Assembly: GCF_020520425.1 (NCBI RefSeq)
Contig: NC_079491.1
Coordinates: 39,670,027-39,734,026 of the forward strand
Direction: 5' to 3'
Length of the DNA stretch: 64,000 nt
Origin: Spinacia oleracea
Lineage: Eukaryota > Streptophyta > Magnoliopsida > Caryophyllales > Amaranthaceae
Positions 24,481 through 35,924 of this stretch are shown here, in pieces. Position numbers and translations under genes: made by a program. The stretch's first letter is position 1, and each line of letters starts with the position of its first letter. The notes under the pieces were generated by a model that worked only from the letters and a program-made list of their open reading frames with translations, ran no database searches and was not told where the DNA came from.

Positions 24481-25757
24481 GAAACCTCTGAAACCCCGAA
24501 AAATAGACAATTCCCCTCAGAAACCCTAAACTTGAGTATTGACTGTAGCTTAACCATTCTCTCTCTGTCCCGCGTTTTCAACAGTGTGCTGCATTAACAC
24601 ACTGTTAAGCAGACTCTTCCTGTATGAGTGTCCGGCTAAGTCCAAGTACTGCCAAACACTCAAAACTCTGGAAGAATCCCGCCCCACAGTCAGTCAATTA
24701 CCAGGAGGTTCGAAAACTAAAAGGAAATCTAGCAAAGTCAAGTGGTTAGTGTTCATGAGAACCGCAGTATAGCCTACCCTATATTGTAACCTAAAATCTA
24801 CTTTTTATCGTTTTTACCACCATATAAATTTGTTCGCATAATCTGTTTTATTCGCCTAATAAGATAATCTCTAAACAAATCTGATATTTCTAGGCTTCTT
24901 AAATCAATCTAAATCACCTTTTTGATGACTGTTTAGTTAATATATGTGCATTAAAATCAACTTAGATTAGTATTGTAGCATAACGCATGTCCCTTTCATC
25001 GTCGCATTGAACTAGTAAGGACCGCCGCGTGGGCTAATGCTGGGCACCCCCGTATTAGTAAACGTCCCTCGAATTCTCAATCTCTACTCCGCTGGATGTA
25101 CGTGGAGAGATCTCCACATCAGGGATCACAAGGGAACCTATGGCCGTTGTTAGTCAAACATGTTTGCACTTAGACCTGTCAAAAATCGACCCGACCCGAA
25201 AACCGACCCGAAAATAATGGGTCTTGAACAAGATTTTGTGACCCGTAACCCGATTTTATCCGAACCCGGGCAACCCCAAAAGTAATGGGTCAAAACCTGT
25301 AGACACCTACTTTTGTTCCCATTCCCGAAAGGGAAAGGTTCGATGATGAAAGCGTAAATCTCCACTTGACAACGCATCTCCTATAAAATAACGAATCTCA
25401 ATTCCCCTTTTCATTTCACCCGAAACCTGCTATTTATAGAAACCTGCTAAAAATAGTAACTGCCGTAAAGGGTAGCTTCTAAAAGTGGCAAATCGTAAAA
25501 GATAGAAACCTGTCAGAATTAGGTGTTGCACTCCAACGTAAATCCTAAATGAGATAGAAAACTGCGAGAATCCTATTCCTAATATGATTCGGAAATAAGA
25601 GTTACGTATTAATTAAAATCCTAACGAGCCTAGAGTTCGTAACGGGCCCAGACGCATTCCGTCATGAAATTAATACGCACTAAAAGACTCGATTAAGTCT
25701 CAAACACTACGGATTTCAGGAATCCGAACCTGACTAAGAAAACAGCCCAGACCCTAT

Positions 25758-25814
25758 TTTCAACGCCTGGCTCTGGGCGCCGAAATCTTCGGCGCCCAGG
25801 CCTGGGAGCTGAAA
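25758..25814. repeat. 57-bp double-palindrome module, copy 6 (in solo LTR)
   Basis: The same LTR locus as copy 5, in the solo LTR at 25298-26754 and opposite orientation. 76 bases upstream of the TATA box at 25891. Confidence 0.87.
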
Positions 25815-25890
25815 ATACCTGGGTACGTGTTTTTTCCTAATTCTTTGTGGATTAGAACTCTGCAATTCTATCTTTCCACAAACTCTTCCC

Positions 25891-25898
25891 TATAAATA
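25891..25898 (+). promoter_or_regulatory. TATA box of solo LTR A
   Basis: TATAAATA, 76 bases downstream of the 57-bp palindromic module. Confidence 0.65.
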
Positions 25899-27387
25899 CA
25901 GCCCCAAATTCGACGTGAAAACAACACACAATTCATATTCTGAGTATTGACTCTAAACCCCTAAGCCTAAGCCTCACGCTGCGAAATTGTTCACGCGTTC
26001 TGTCGCAATCGATCCATAAATCGAACAGAACGTATCCTGTCCCATAATTTGAGATTCGTTAAATAAAAAAGGAGAAATAGCAAAGTCAAAGTGGTTAGTT
26101 TTCTGAGAACCGTGACGCACCTCTCAAGGGTGCGTCGTAATGTGTCCCTTTTCGATGATTTAATTGCTTTCCTCGCCCTTTTTATGAACTGTTAAACTAA
26201 CTAAATCTGATTGTTCTACCACGCCTAACAAATATAATATTTTTGGGAAATTGGATTATCATGCTAGGTCCCTTAATGCTATCTAAATCAGATAATCGCG
26301 ATCGAGCTAGTATTATATGTTGCATATTGCTAAAATCAACTCAGATTAGTTTAATAGTTAACGCATATCCCTTCAATTATTTATGCTGAGCTAGTAAGGA
26401 TATCCTGCCTCTGGAGTTATCGACGAGCGAAGTACTCCTCTCGGTAGTTACAGTCCCCCGAACCCTCAATCTCTACCTTGCGGGTGTATGTTGAGAGATC
26501 CCCACACCAGGGATCACAAGGGAACCTACGCCCGTCGTGGTCAAACATGATTGCACTCCCTTTATGTCACGATAACCGGGTTTTGTCAGTTTTTCTCATT
26601 GTTGTTAAAAACTGAATGGCGACTCCTATATTACTAGTCAATTGGGTGTAAACTCACAGGAAATCCAATTACACTTGATTGAATAAAAAAGAAGCGTCAC
26701 ACCCACGAGGGACGAGGTCATGCATTAGCCTCGTGCTTTTTCGACCCCCTCACAAAACCCGACCGAACCCGTTTAGGACCCGACCGATTGAAGTTCATTG
26801 TATTTATAGTAACAAATGAGATTATGAGAAAATTTAAGCATAATAAACACGTTGTTATTACTATTGTTGTGTGTAATATGATTTTAATTTTAATTATACG
26901 ACATTTAATAGTTGAATTTGACTAAATATAAATTTGTGTAGAAAAATTTGTTAATTTGTGCCCATATTTTGTATATTTATCACCTAAATTAATGAAAATA
27001 TAATGAGCGTTTTAAAATCCCTCAACCCGTTGGGTCAACCCGAACCCGAAAGTTCTGGGTCTTGAACAAGAATTTGTAAACCCGAACCCGAAAGTGATCG
27101 ACCCGATTCAACCCGAACTCGAATGCAATTTTTTACAACCCGACCCGACCGACCCATTTGACAGGTCTATTTGCACCCCATGCATATACAACCGGGTTTT
27201 GTCAGTTTTCCTCAATGTCGATAAAAAACTGAATGGCGACTCCTACAGACTAGTAAGAAAGAGGCTAATGCCCACAGTTCGTCCCTGTTTTACTTAATAT
27301 TGCTTGCCACATCCAGAGGGAAAAAATTCCGGCGGGCCGTGTACTCTTTCAGAGGCACCCCGTCGTGTTTTTTCTACCCCCTCACAG

Positions 27388-27405
27388 TGGCGACTCCGCT
27401 GGGGA
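27388..27405 (+). other. Primer binding site, element B
   Basis: TGGCGACTCCGCTGGGGA one base after the LTR end; tRNA-Arg type as in Ogre elements. Confidence 0.88.
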
Positions 27406-29145
27406 CAATATTGAACTAATCTGTGCAAGTAGTGCGTCGGCGAAGAAGCCGTATAGTAGAAACCGAACGCTACGCCACGATTAACTTCCTTATTATGTTG
27501 GGACGACCTTAAATATTCAGTATGACGAATGATTGTGACAGAACCGCATACCTAATCTTGGCTTCCTTGTCATGTTTCATCTCGAAAGTTGGGAATAAGG
27601 ACATCTATCAGCCCGTGGATGCACGCGCTTCGGATGTTGTCCACTCGGCACGTTCGCAATGTAGCACATCCTCCCAAATCAAACCGCTTATCTCATGGGT
27701 CCATTCACGGTATATGCCACTCCAGCACGTACCGGATATGCCTTGGTAAAATTCGCTATGAACCTGACTACTCTGACAAGGGTCTGTCAGGGGATTGGCG
27801 ATAGGTTTGGTACACTTTGACACCCAAGCCTATTGAACTTTAGAGACTAGCATAAACCTAAATGCGCATTTTATCTGAATCCATGCTCGTTGTTAGTTTC
27901 TTGTAGAAATTTTATGTGCTATGTGAAACTAACCAACCAGACACTTAGTTTAAGGCCAACAATGCTGTTAAAATTCAAAAAAATGCTTTAAACATCGAAA
28001 TAAATAAAAGCTACGAATTAGAACAAAGTTCCGCAACCAGGGTCAAAGTGCCAGGAAAAAGCAGCGCTACCCTAGGTAGCGCTAGAATATTCCAACGCGC
28101 ATATCTCGAGCGCCAGAAAATTCTAACGCCTGCACCGAGGAAATAAACAAGCCAGAATGGCCAGTGCCAGACATTTAGCAACACTGACCAAGTAGGCGTC
28201 GGGAAATACTAGCGCTTAACTAGTGTGCACTATTTTATTTTTGCGCATACACTGCTTGTTCCTCGCATTCGAGCATGTAAATTAAAGCTCAAAAATTAAA
28301 AGTCGAACCTTTGTGCAACTGATTTAAAAAGACCAAAATACGCACTTGCCTTAAGCATTACGTAGGTCTGGCTGAAAATACCCATCACAGAAGGCATGAT
28401 AAAAATTGTGCCGAAGGTATTTTCACGAAATCAAGCCTAATCACGTCGAAAGTTAATATTCCGAACCAGCTTTTACAAAATCAAACTCCAAAGGCCAGTA
28501 CGCGCGAGTCATATTCTTCGTGTCGGAATGCTGAACATATGAGCGCACGGACGCTCAAATGAAGGGGCTTAAATTAATGAGCTACGAAAAAACTGACTGC
28601 AATAGGAAACTGCACAAACAAATCCGGAAAAGATCCTGCAAGCGCTAGAAATTACCTGCGCATCACAGGCCAGCGCTGCAAAATTTCTAGCGCTGCTAAA
28701 CACAGCGCTGGAAAATTCCAACTCCCGCTGATTCATTCCTCGACAAAAATTTCTTTTACTGCTTTAGGATAATGACGAACGATTCATATTATTGACTGGC
28801 ATAATACCATTCATAGCTAAAAAAAATCTCTCGATGTTCACCTAAGACGAGTCTTTAGAAAACAAACCACCTTTTGTTTTTTCCAGAAACAGAGTCATTT
28901 TCGAGCCCATGTCAAAGTTCTGCAAAAAAAGATAAAATATGTCATCCTAAATAGTTGTCTCGTAACATAGGGTCGGTTCCGCTGCTTGGCGCCGAACTGA
29001 AAACCAAATATTAACGCATCTCGAGTCCTCCACCCCAATTGTTAGTCTGATTGCAGAAATAGTAACTCCTGTCTCCGTCTGTCATTCCCCTTATCCAGGA
29101 TCTCCAGTCTTCCAACCTCAGTTCTCTCCTGCACCAACTAGCACC
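27406..29145 (+). other. Untranslated leader of element B
   Basis: No gene recognised. Contains GCGCT palindromic clusters at about 28064-28130 and 28635-28735, comparable in kind to the 57-bp module in the leader of A. Confidence 0.6.
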
Positions 29146-32123
29146 ATGTCGCTCGAAGATTTGACTGCACAAGTCAAGCTAATGGCCACTGCTATGGAAC
29201 AACTTTGCATGGAAAATCAGAAACTGACGGCTAATCAGGCCCAAAATGAGCAAGACAATAAAAGGAAAATCGAGAAAATGGTCCTTCAGCAAACCATGGG
29301 AAGCAAGTTCTTCTCTCTTGATCCTAAACCTCTTACTGGAAAATTACCAGACAAATTCAATTCATCTGCTCTTCCCAAGTTTAAGGTAACAGACAATCCC
29401 AGAAATCACCTCCTAAGCTTTGTGGGCGTGATGAACCTTAAAGGCATGGACAAGTCTTTATACTTACCAGCCTTCCATTTATCCTTAGAGCCAATTGCGC
29501 TTCAATGGTTCTATGAGTTAGACCCCAAGACCTTCCCCACCTGGGAAGACTTCACAAATATCTTCATTCACCAATACTCATCAAACATGGATTTCCAAGT
29601 GACCATGCGCGAATTAGAAGGGCTCTCGCAAAATTAGAATGAAGGTTTCATTACCTACTTTGCCCGATGGAGAGAGCAGACTGCTCAAATAATACAGAGG
29701 CCTCCCGAACCTGAGCTAGTCCAAAAGTTTATTGATAACTTGGACCCTGCTTACAAACAACATGTTCGGTACCTCGGCCTAGATTCCTTCAAAAGGGTCT
29801 ACGATGTGTGCATTAGAATTGAAGACGATCTATTCGAAACTACCCAGAGCATTGTGGCAAGACCGCAATACATACCCAGGAACAACACCCACAAAAAGGT
29901 GACTCCTCCGAAGCACAAGAAGTTCATGTCGTTGAAGGAAACCCACCTAGGACTAAACGATGGGTCAGAGACCGGAAGTTTACCCCACTAGGGTCCACTC
30001 TAGAAGCGGCTTATGACCGACTTTGCACTCAAGAAAAGCTAGCTCCTATGGGGCCAACACCTGAGCCTTCAGTCAAAGGAAAATATTGGGATAGCTCTGC
30101 TTACTGCAAATACCACAGAGACCACGGCCACGATGTTGAAAATTGCTGGCACCTAAAAAACGTCATTCCTTTACCCAACATTCACAAACCCAGCAATGAC
30201 AAAAGTCCTCTGGGAACTTGCTGCATAACACTCGACCATCTCGGGTGCACAGATTTCGACCCCTTGAACTACATAACGCCTCAAGGGAAGCCACTGGCCC
30301 AATCACCAACGATCCACTAGTATGACAACGTCTGCGGCATTTGGGACGACGATGCCGAAGATGTCTACTTGTTCCAAGCTGAGGCCACGGGCCGGAACTA
30401 CTTCACTGAAGACTGGCAAGCTGCGCCATTCACTTACTTTCCTCCGGCAGAGACTAAAGTCAATAATAAAACTCGGTCCAGAAGGATATATCAACGGAAT
30501 ATCAACCCACCACCCGTGGGAGATATCCCGGTTCGGCAAAATCGCGAAAACGCTCGGTCTAATACAATAGCCGATGTTATAGAATATCCCTTCTTGAGGC
30601 AATTGAAGAAAACTAAAGAAGGAATAACCATCTGGGATCTAATGTCTACTTCAAAAGTACACCGTGATAAGGTAATTAGGTCCCTTGACCACGTTTCAGT
30701 CCCCACCGACATCACTTCGGATTTACTAGTAAACCAAGTTACTGGGGACATAGAAGACCGGGAAATAGTCTTTACTGAAAAGGACTTACCCAAAGAAGGA
30801 AGTGCCCACAACAAGGAGCTTTACTTGGTGGTCGGATGCAAAGGACAAAACATCCCGCTCGGGCTAGTAGACAATGGCTCAGCTGTAAATGTCTGCCCGC
30901 TCCGTACGGCTCGATTCCTGGGCCTAAAAGATGCCGACTTTCATCCATCTAACCAAGGAATAAGGGCCTACAATAATTCCATATGAACGGTACATGGAAA
31001 AGTCAAACTTACCATCCAAACCGGTCTCGTAGCAAGAACTACATAATTCCAAATAGTGGACATCAAGCCCACAGTTAACCTCCTGCTTGGACACCCATGG
31101 CTCCACGACTTAGGAGGTGTAGCATCAACTCTGCACCATATGGTCAAGATAAACCATAACAGAGTAACGATAGCTATCCATGCTCCATCACTCAACGTCT
31201 GTTGTGCTATGATTGAAATCACAGGCAAAAGAGAAGACATGTACAGTTTCCAAATGGAAGAAACTGTACTAGCCATTGAGGCATACGATCCAACATTCTT
31301 GGATCCTCGAGCATCACAAATCATACCAAAAATGATGCTATCCCAAGGATACTTTTCAGGGATGCCACTAGGCGTAAGGGGAGGAGATATCACTTATCTT
31401 CCCTTACCTATGTTCTCCCCATTATTTAGTTTAGGTTACAAACCACAAAACGGAGATACCGACTTACGCAAAAGCCAAATGCGCCAAAAAAAAGTCCACC
31501 CTGCAACCATACCGGTTGACTTAGAACGGTATGTTTGTGCGGGAAGGAGAAGACTACCCCTGTTACGGTTTTCCGGAACCGTTTGTTAGTAATGGCGCCC
31601 AGAAACCCAGTTTCGAAATTTTCCGCGACTGCGACCTCTCAGTCGAGGCATCATACCTCGCCCTGTTTCTCGAATCAGCAACTATATAATATTTCTATTA
31701 TTTTTAGAAAAATTGCTGGAACCTACAAAAACAAACAAAATAGATATTTTCTGTTTCCTACTCACCCGAGCCCATATCCGTGCTTTTCTATCAATCTCTA
31801 ATTAGACATTTCGTAACTTTAATGAGTCAATTTAGCGAAACTGATTGCAAAAGAGGGGAAATCGGCCACAAGTCCTTTTCATTTCTTTATTTCCTAAAAT
31901 TTAATCATTTGTATGTTTGATTATTTTCGAAAATGGATTTTTTTGTGCTTAGACCCATAAATGAGCAGTTCATAGAAGAGCGGGCTTTGCAATCACTGTT
32001 CGATGAATTGAAGCCATTCGAGGAGAAACCCGATCTTATCACCTTGGCACTGCAAGATGAGAGCTCGACCCGATCCAGTTAATTACTCCATCACCCTTTA
32101 CTGCTGCAGAGACCAAGGAAGGT
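29146..32123 (+). pseudogene. Decayed gag-protease of element B
   Basis: Starts at ATG 29146 (MSLEDLTAQ). The gag core runs about residues 80-215 with PTWEDF and IFIHQYSSNMDF. Breaks: TAG at 29635-29637 where A has a sense codon, a frameshift near 29900, TAG at 30318-30320, TGA at 30984-30986, TAA near 31047, and loss of the frame after about 31589. The zinc knuckle is YCKYHRDHGHDVENC (C-x2-H-x4-H-x4-C). The protease active-site region is LVDNGSAVNVCP (about 30867), followed by LLLGHPWLHDLGG. The tail at 31960-32123 matches the last part of A's frame. Co-linear with A throughout; both lack polymerase. Confidence 0.86.
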
Positions 32124-33216
32124 TGGTACTGATGAGCGACATTTATGTCTCTCTAAACCTTTATTTTCTTCTAGTTTTCGTTCTTATTTCCCCTTTTTAT
32201 TCTATAATTTTGCTTACATTTTAGTTTTAATTGAATTCGTAGTGACTCTTTGTTTATTTCGTTTTTCCTTAGTTTTTATTTTGTTTTTATTTGATTTTAT
32301 AGGATTTCGGATGGAGTTGAAAATGAAAATAAAGTTTGAGTGCAACTGCAGAACGGTGCGCTCGCACCCAGTTTTGGTGAGCGCGCACAAATGGAGCAAA
32401 GTTACAGGAACTTCTGATTTCTGCAAAAATAGCATTTCCAGGCCGGTGCACCCGCACCCACTTTGGCCGCGCCCGCACAAAAGTGTTCAGACTTGCAGGA
32501 ACTTTTGAAAAATTCAGAATTTTCGGTGAGGGTGCGCCCGCACTTATTTGGCCTCCTTAGCTGGTTTTTCACTGTCAGTTGAACCGCACTGCGCCCCCTA
32601 TGCCTCAAAGGCGCACGCCCGCCCGCACCTATTTGGCCGCACCCGCACCGAAGACGTTACTTTGGATTTTTTATTTTCCCTCACTCATCGATGCGCCCCA
32701 CACCCGTTTTTGGCCGCGCCCGCACCGACATCCGGAATTCAAAATTTTTAGTTATTTTGTTCTTTTTAGGAAATAGTATAAATACTTATTTTTCCCCAAA
32801 TTTTAGGACATTCCTTTTATTGTTCTATTTTCCAGATATTTGAAGTTTTAGAAAGAGAAACACTTAGCCTAGCTTTATTGCTTTGATAATCCAACTCAAG
32901 TGTAGAATCATTTGAAGCTTCAATTAATTTTATTCCTCTTTCATCCCTTAATTCTCATTATTTTTCTTCATCATTGCTTTTCAATATTGTTTTTGAATTT
33001 GTTATTTCTCTTCATTTTCATTGAATGTTAGAATTATAAGTTTGAATGATTGTTTTATTCTTAATTTAGTTTTCAATTCAATTAGCATGCTTAATTTCCT
33101 AATTCCAACTCTTAGCTTAATTTCTATTTCCATGTCTTATGAGTAGTTTCTTGCTAGGGGCATGGGTCATGCTTGGGAATTATTTGGGGAACTAGAATTG
33201 AATTGATGATGACTTT
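32124..33216 (+). mobile_element. LTR-like fragment F
   Basis: Begins TGATGAGCGACATTTATG exactly where element B homology stops. Contains a CpG-rich block (32345-32740) with about five copies of a TTTGGCCGCGCCCGCAC-like motif, then a TATA box (32777-32784). This is the layout of an LTR promoter. No 3' end or target duplication was identified. Confidence 0.5.
32777..32784 (+). promoter_or_regulatory. TATA box of fragment F
   Basis: TATAAATA about 35 bases after the CpG-rich block. Confidence 0.5.
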
Positions 33217-33322
33217 GTTAGAATGTATACTAAATTATGCTAATTGAATATGTGGCAATTAATTTGGATTCCTGACTTTATGGTTTTTCCGCAAGAATTA
33301 TATTGTTCATAACCTTACATCT
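33217..33322 (+). repeat. Fragment resembling the 3' end of a C-family LTR
   Basis: Shares with the 3' 100 bases of LTR C the order ATGCTAA, CTTTATGGTTTTTCCGCA and CATAACCT. Diverged and truncated. Confidence 0.5.
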
Positions 33323-33329
33323 GATTATT

Positions 33330-34491
33330 TCTACTGATTTGGAAGACACCCCGATTTGGGGTGCCAACATCTTGGGTGAATTTTCTGTTAAATATGCTAC
33401 CTGGTTAGCACATGGTTTTGATAGTTTACCACATAAGTGGAACTATAATTGGACTTGGAAAGTAGATATCCCTCCAAAAGTTGTTATTTTCTTATGGCAA
33501 ATTGGTCACAATAGTATCCCAGTCCGAGACACTCTTCATAAACGGAATATCCTCCTATTCGATCTGTGTCCTCTTTGTGATACGTATATTGAAACAACAA
33601 ATTATTTGTTTCTGCAATGCCCGTCTTCAAAACAAATGTGGGATCTCACGCTCACTAAGCCATGTCAAGATTATAATATACATAGCTAGTCACGACCTCC
33701 TTGAAACTCTTTAGCTCTTAAGGAAATACCCCAATACACTGTGCAAAATTATCTTTCTTATCTGATCACTCTAGAAGAAGAGAAATGATTGCATTTTAAT
33801 AATGCAACTTTTAACCCTTTAAGAGTTTTCTACAAAGCAAACATTGTCTTTCACAAATGGCTTTATAGAATGCTTTTGGACCATCACCAACTCAAGGGAA
33901 CCCCTTTCACCTCACACACCCACACCTCTCATTCATCACCACCTCCTCTCCTGGTTCGCTGGTATCTCCCCGCCCCAACGGGTACCTCCAAACTCAACTT
34001 TGATGGCTCTTGTAAATCTTCATCAGCAGCAGTAGGAATTATTATAAGAGATAGTTCAGGTCATTCTTTCTCCGCCTGTACTTATAACCTTGGCCACACT
34101 CAAGCCTTTATGGCTGAAGTTATTGCTCTTCAAAAAGGACTTCAAGAAGCACGGGTGACTACATATTCATCATCTTCAGATAGAGGGAAAAAATTTCTTA
34201 TCATTAATGCGGTTAAAGATATATGGTCAACACCTTGGAAAATTCATAATATCATTGTCGACATCAAGCATCTTTTTTACCTTTTTTGACATGTGGGAGA
34301 TCAAGTACGTTTTTCAGAGAAGCAAATTCAACAGCGGATTGGGTTGCAAATGTTGGTCATATGATTAGTGGATATATGTATGTAGACCCTACTACTAGCA
34401 AAATTTTATGTTCTATTATTTGTAGCGACTACTTAGGATTCATTCTCGTGCGGAGAGGCTCTTAAGTATATTTTTCTTACCTTTAAAAAAA
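33330..34491 (+). pseudogene. LINE 3' end: zf-RVT and RNase H
   Basis: 33345-33689 encodes a zf-RVT-type segment (WTWKVDIPPKVVIFLWQIGH, then CPLCDTYIETTNYLFLQCP). After stops and a frameshift, 33930-34150 encodes an RNase H domain of the RVT_3 type (LNFDGSCKSS, GIIIRDSSGH, AEVIALQKGLQEA), with remnants to about 34360 (REANSTADWVANVGHM). Ends in a short A run (34484-34491). The upstream RT domain is missing (5' truncation is usual for LINEs). Distinct from the minus-strand LINE at 21246-22846. Confidence 0.78.
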
Positions 34492-35924
34492 ATGTAATAG
34501 ATAAGTCAAACTTATTGCATAACACTTTGTACAAAAACTTTATTGATAATTTTAATTGAAATCATAGGATGATATTAATAAATTGTTATAATAATCATTT
34601 GTTAATTATCAAAGTTGAATAGTTAAATATTACTTCATCCATTTCGTAATAGATGCATTATTTTGAATTTCTATGTTATGTATATACTAACTTTGATCAT
34701 TAATATTTTAAGTGCATATTAATAAAAAAAAATAGATTTATTTATTTATGTTTAAAATATATATTTCCTCCTTTCCATAAATATCACACCATCTTGTTTT
34801 TCACACTAGTCGTAGTAGACCTTTTGTCATCTTTTGTGATTCATATCTAAAAGAAAATAAAGTCATGTGGGATCCTTTTAGATTCGTATCGATATATATT
34901 TTATAAATATAAACTTTTTAAAAAAATTCTTATGCATAATTTGAGATTTTAAGGGTCAAAGTACGTGTTTGAAAAAATAAATTCAACCATGGTACAATAT
35001 TTAAGGAACGGGAAAAAGATCGAAATTAACCGAATAACAATTAAAAAACACAAAACACTCTTTACGTATTACTCCCTCCGTCCCTTTTTATTCTTTATAT
35101 ATTCCGTTTTGAGTGTCCGTTTCAATCTTTACGTTTTAAATATTTTCTTTTATATTGTAGCATAAATGTGCTAAACATTATGTTATAAATCGTGCAATTG
35201 ATTATTTTAATTAATTAAAATCATTGGGGCACTAAACCTTTCACACCTTTTCATTGAGACATTTAAATCTCTCACACTTTTTCAGTGTCATATTTTGGAT
35301 AAATGTGATAATTTTATCAATAGAAATAATTTGCATTATTTAAATAAAAAAGAATCTTTATCATCGTTAATTAGTTGTTAAATTGTATGCATGAAATCGA
35401 AATAAAAATAGAAAGAGACGAAAGGATCAAAATTAAATGAAATAATACTTCGCATAAAAAGTCAAAATGATAAAACTATTGTAAACTGCTGAAGAACAAG
35501 AGTCAAAAGTACTATAACTACTTTGTCAGCATAGACACGAATAACGGAACAGAGAAAGTATAATAAATTATTGGAATGATAATATAAACGGAAACAACCA
35601 TCAAAAAAAGGTACCTATAGCAGCATTTTCTTTCATGTATCGTTTTAATTTTACATGTTTGTAATATGAGTGGCATAATTGGATAGTGCGTGCATTTTTG
35701 TTTCCAAAGAAACGGTTTAATCAAAATTTTGTGCCACTTGTCAATTACATATTCTATGGGCATTATGCCATTAAAGTGGCACCTAACACTCTCACCGCTA
35801 AAGAATATGATTTCCTTATAGGTTCAAAGCAAACATATCTGATCCTCTGTATAAAACAATAGCTTATAGATAGTTTTAAAGTTTGCGTAATGATTGTTTA
35901 ATGTTGGAAATTAAATAATTAGAT
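34492..35924. other. AT-rich DNA with MITE remnants
   Basis: No gene. About 34764-35016 has matching ends (CCTCCTTTCCATAAATATCA and an inverted partner ATATTTAAGGAACGGGA), a family also seen at 60391-60641. About 35072-35427 begins TACTCCCTCCGTCCC with a decayed right end, Stowaway-like. Confidence 0.5.

Larger units (their letters stand above)
25298..26754 (+). mobile_element. Solo LTR of element A family
   Basis: 1457 bp, TGTAGACACC...CCCCCTCACA, flanked by perfect AAACC (25293-25297; 26755-26759). Opposite orientation to the LTR at 7593-9054 and strongly similar to it. No primer site follows, showing it is solo. TATA box at 25891. Confidence 0.95.
25171..27169. mobile_element. hAT-type element, interrupted by a solo LTR
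   Basis: Terminal inverted repeats TAGACCTGTCAAA / TTTGACAGGTCTA, flanked by 8-bp direct repeats TTTGCACT (25163-25170) and TTTGCACC (27170-27177), 7 of 8 matching. Net length about 537 bp, with CCCGACCCGA-type repeats near both ends. No transposase, so non-autonomous. Confidence 0.8.
22852..27386 (+). repeat. 5' LTR of element B with nested insertions
   Basis: Starts TGTAGACGCC and ends CCCCCTCACA next to the primer site. Removing the solo LTR at 23196-24205 and the hAT element at 25171-27169 with their duplications leaves about 1513 bp, close to the 1460-bp LTR of A. Segments at 24980-25170 match the A LTR at lower identity, including the region that reads GGGATCACAAGGGAACCTA. Confidence 0.82.
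22852..32123 (+). mobile_element. Element B: Ogre/Tat-like relative of A, truncated 3'
   Basis: 5' LTR (22852-27386, heavily interrupted), primer site (27388-27405), leader, and gag-protease homologous to element A (29146 to about 32123). Homology to A stops at 32123, where an unrelated LTR-like sequence begins. No reverse transcriptase, integrase or 3' LTR is present. The left flank CTTTG (22847-22851) is the likely target duplication, but no partner was found. Confidence 0.82.

Noticed and set aside
32214..32776. Small frames on both strands around GCGCCCGCACC motifs
   Set aside because: Repetitive CpG block of LTR fragment F before its TATA box.
33303..34289. Considered as a host RNase H gene
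   Set aside because: The zf-RVT segment, RNase H domain, stops and terminal A run mark a LINE 3' end.
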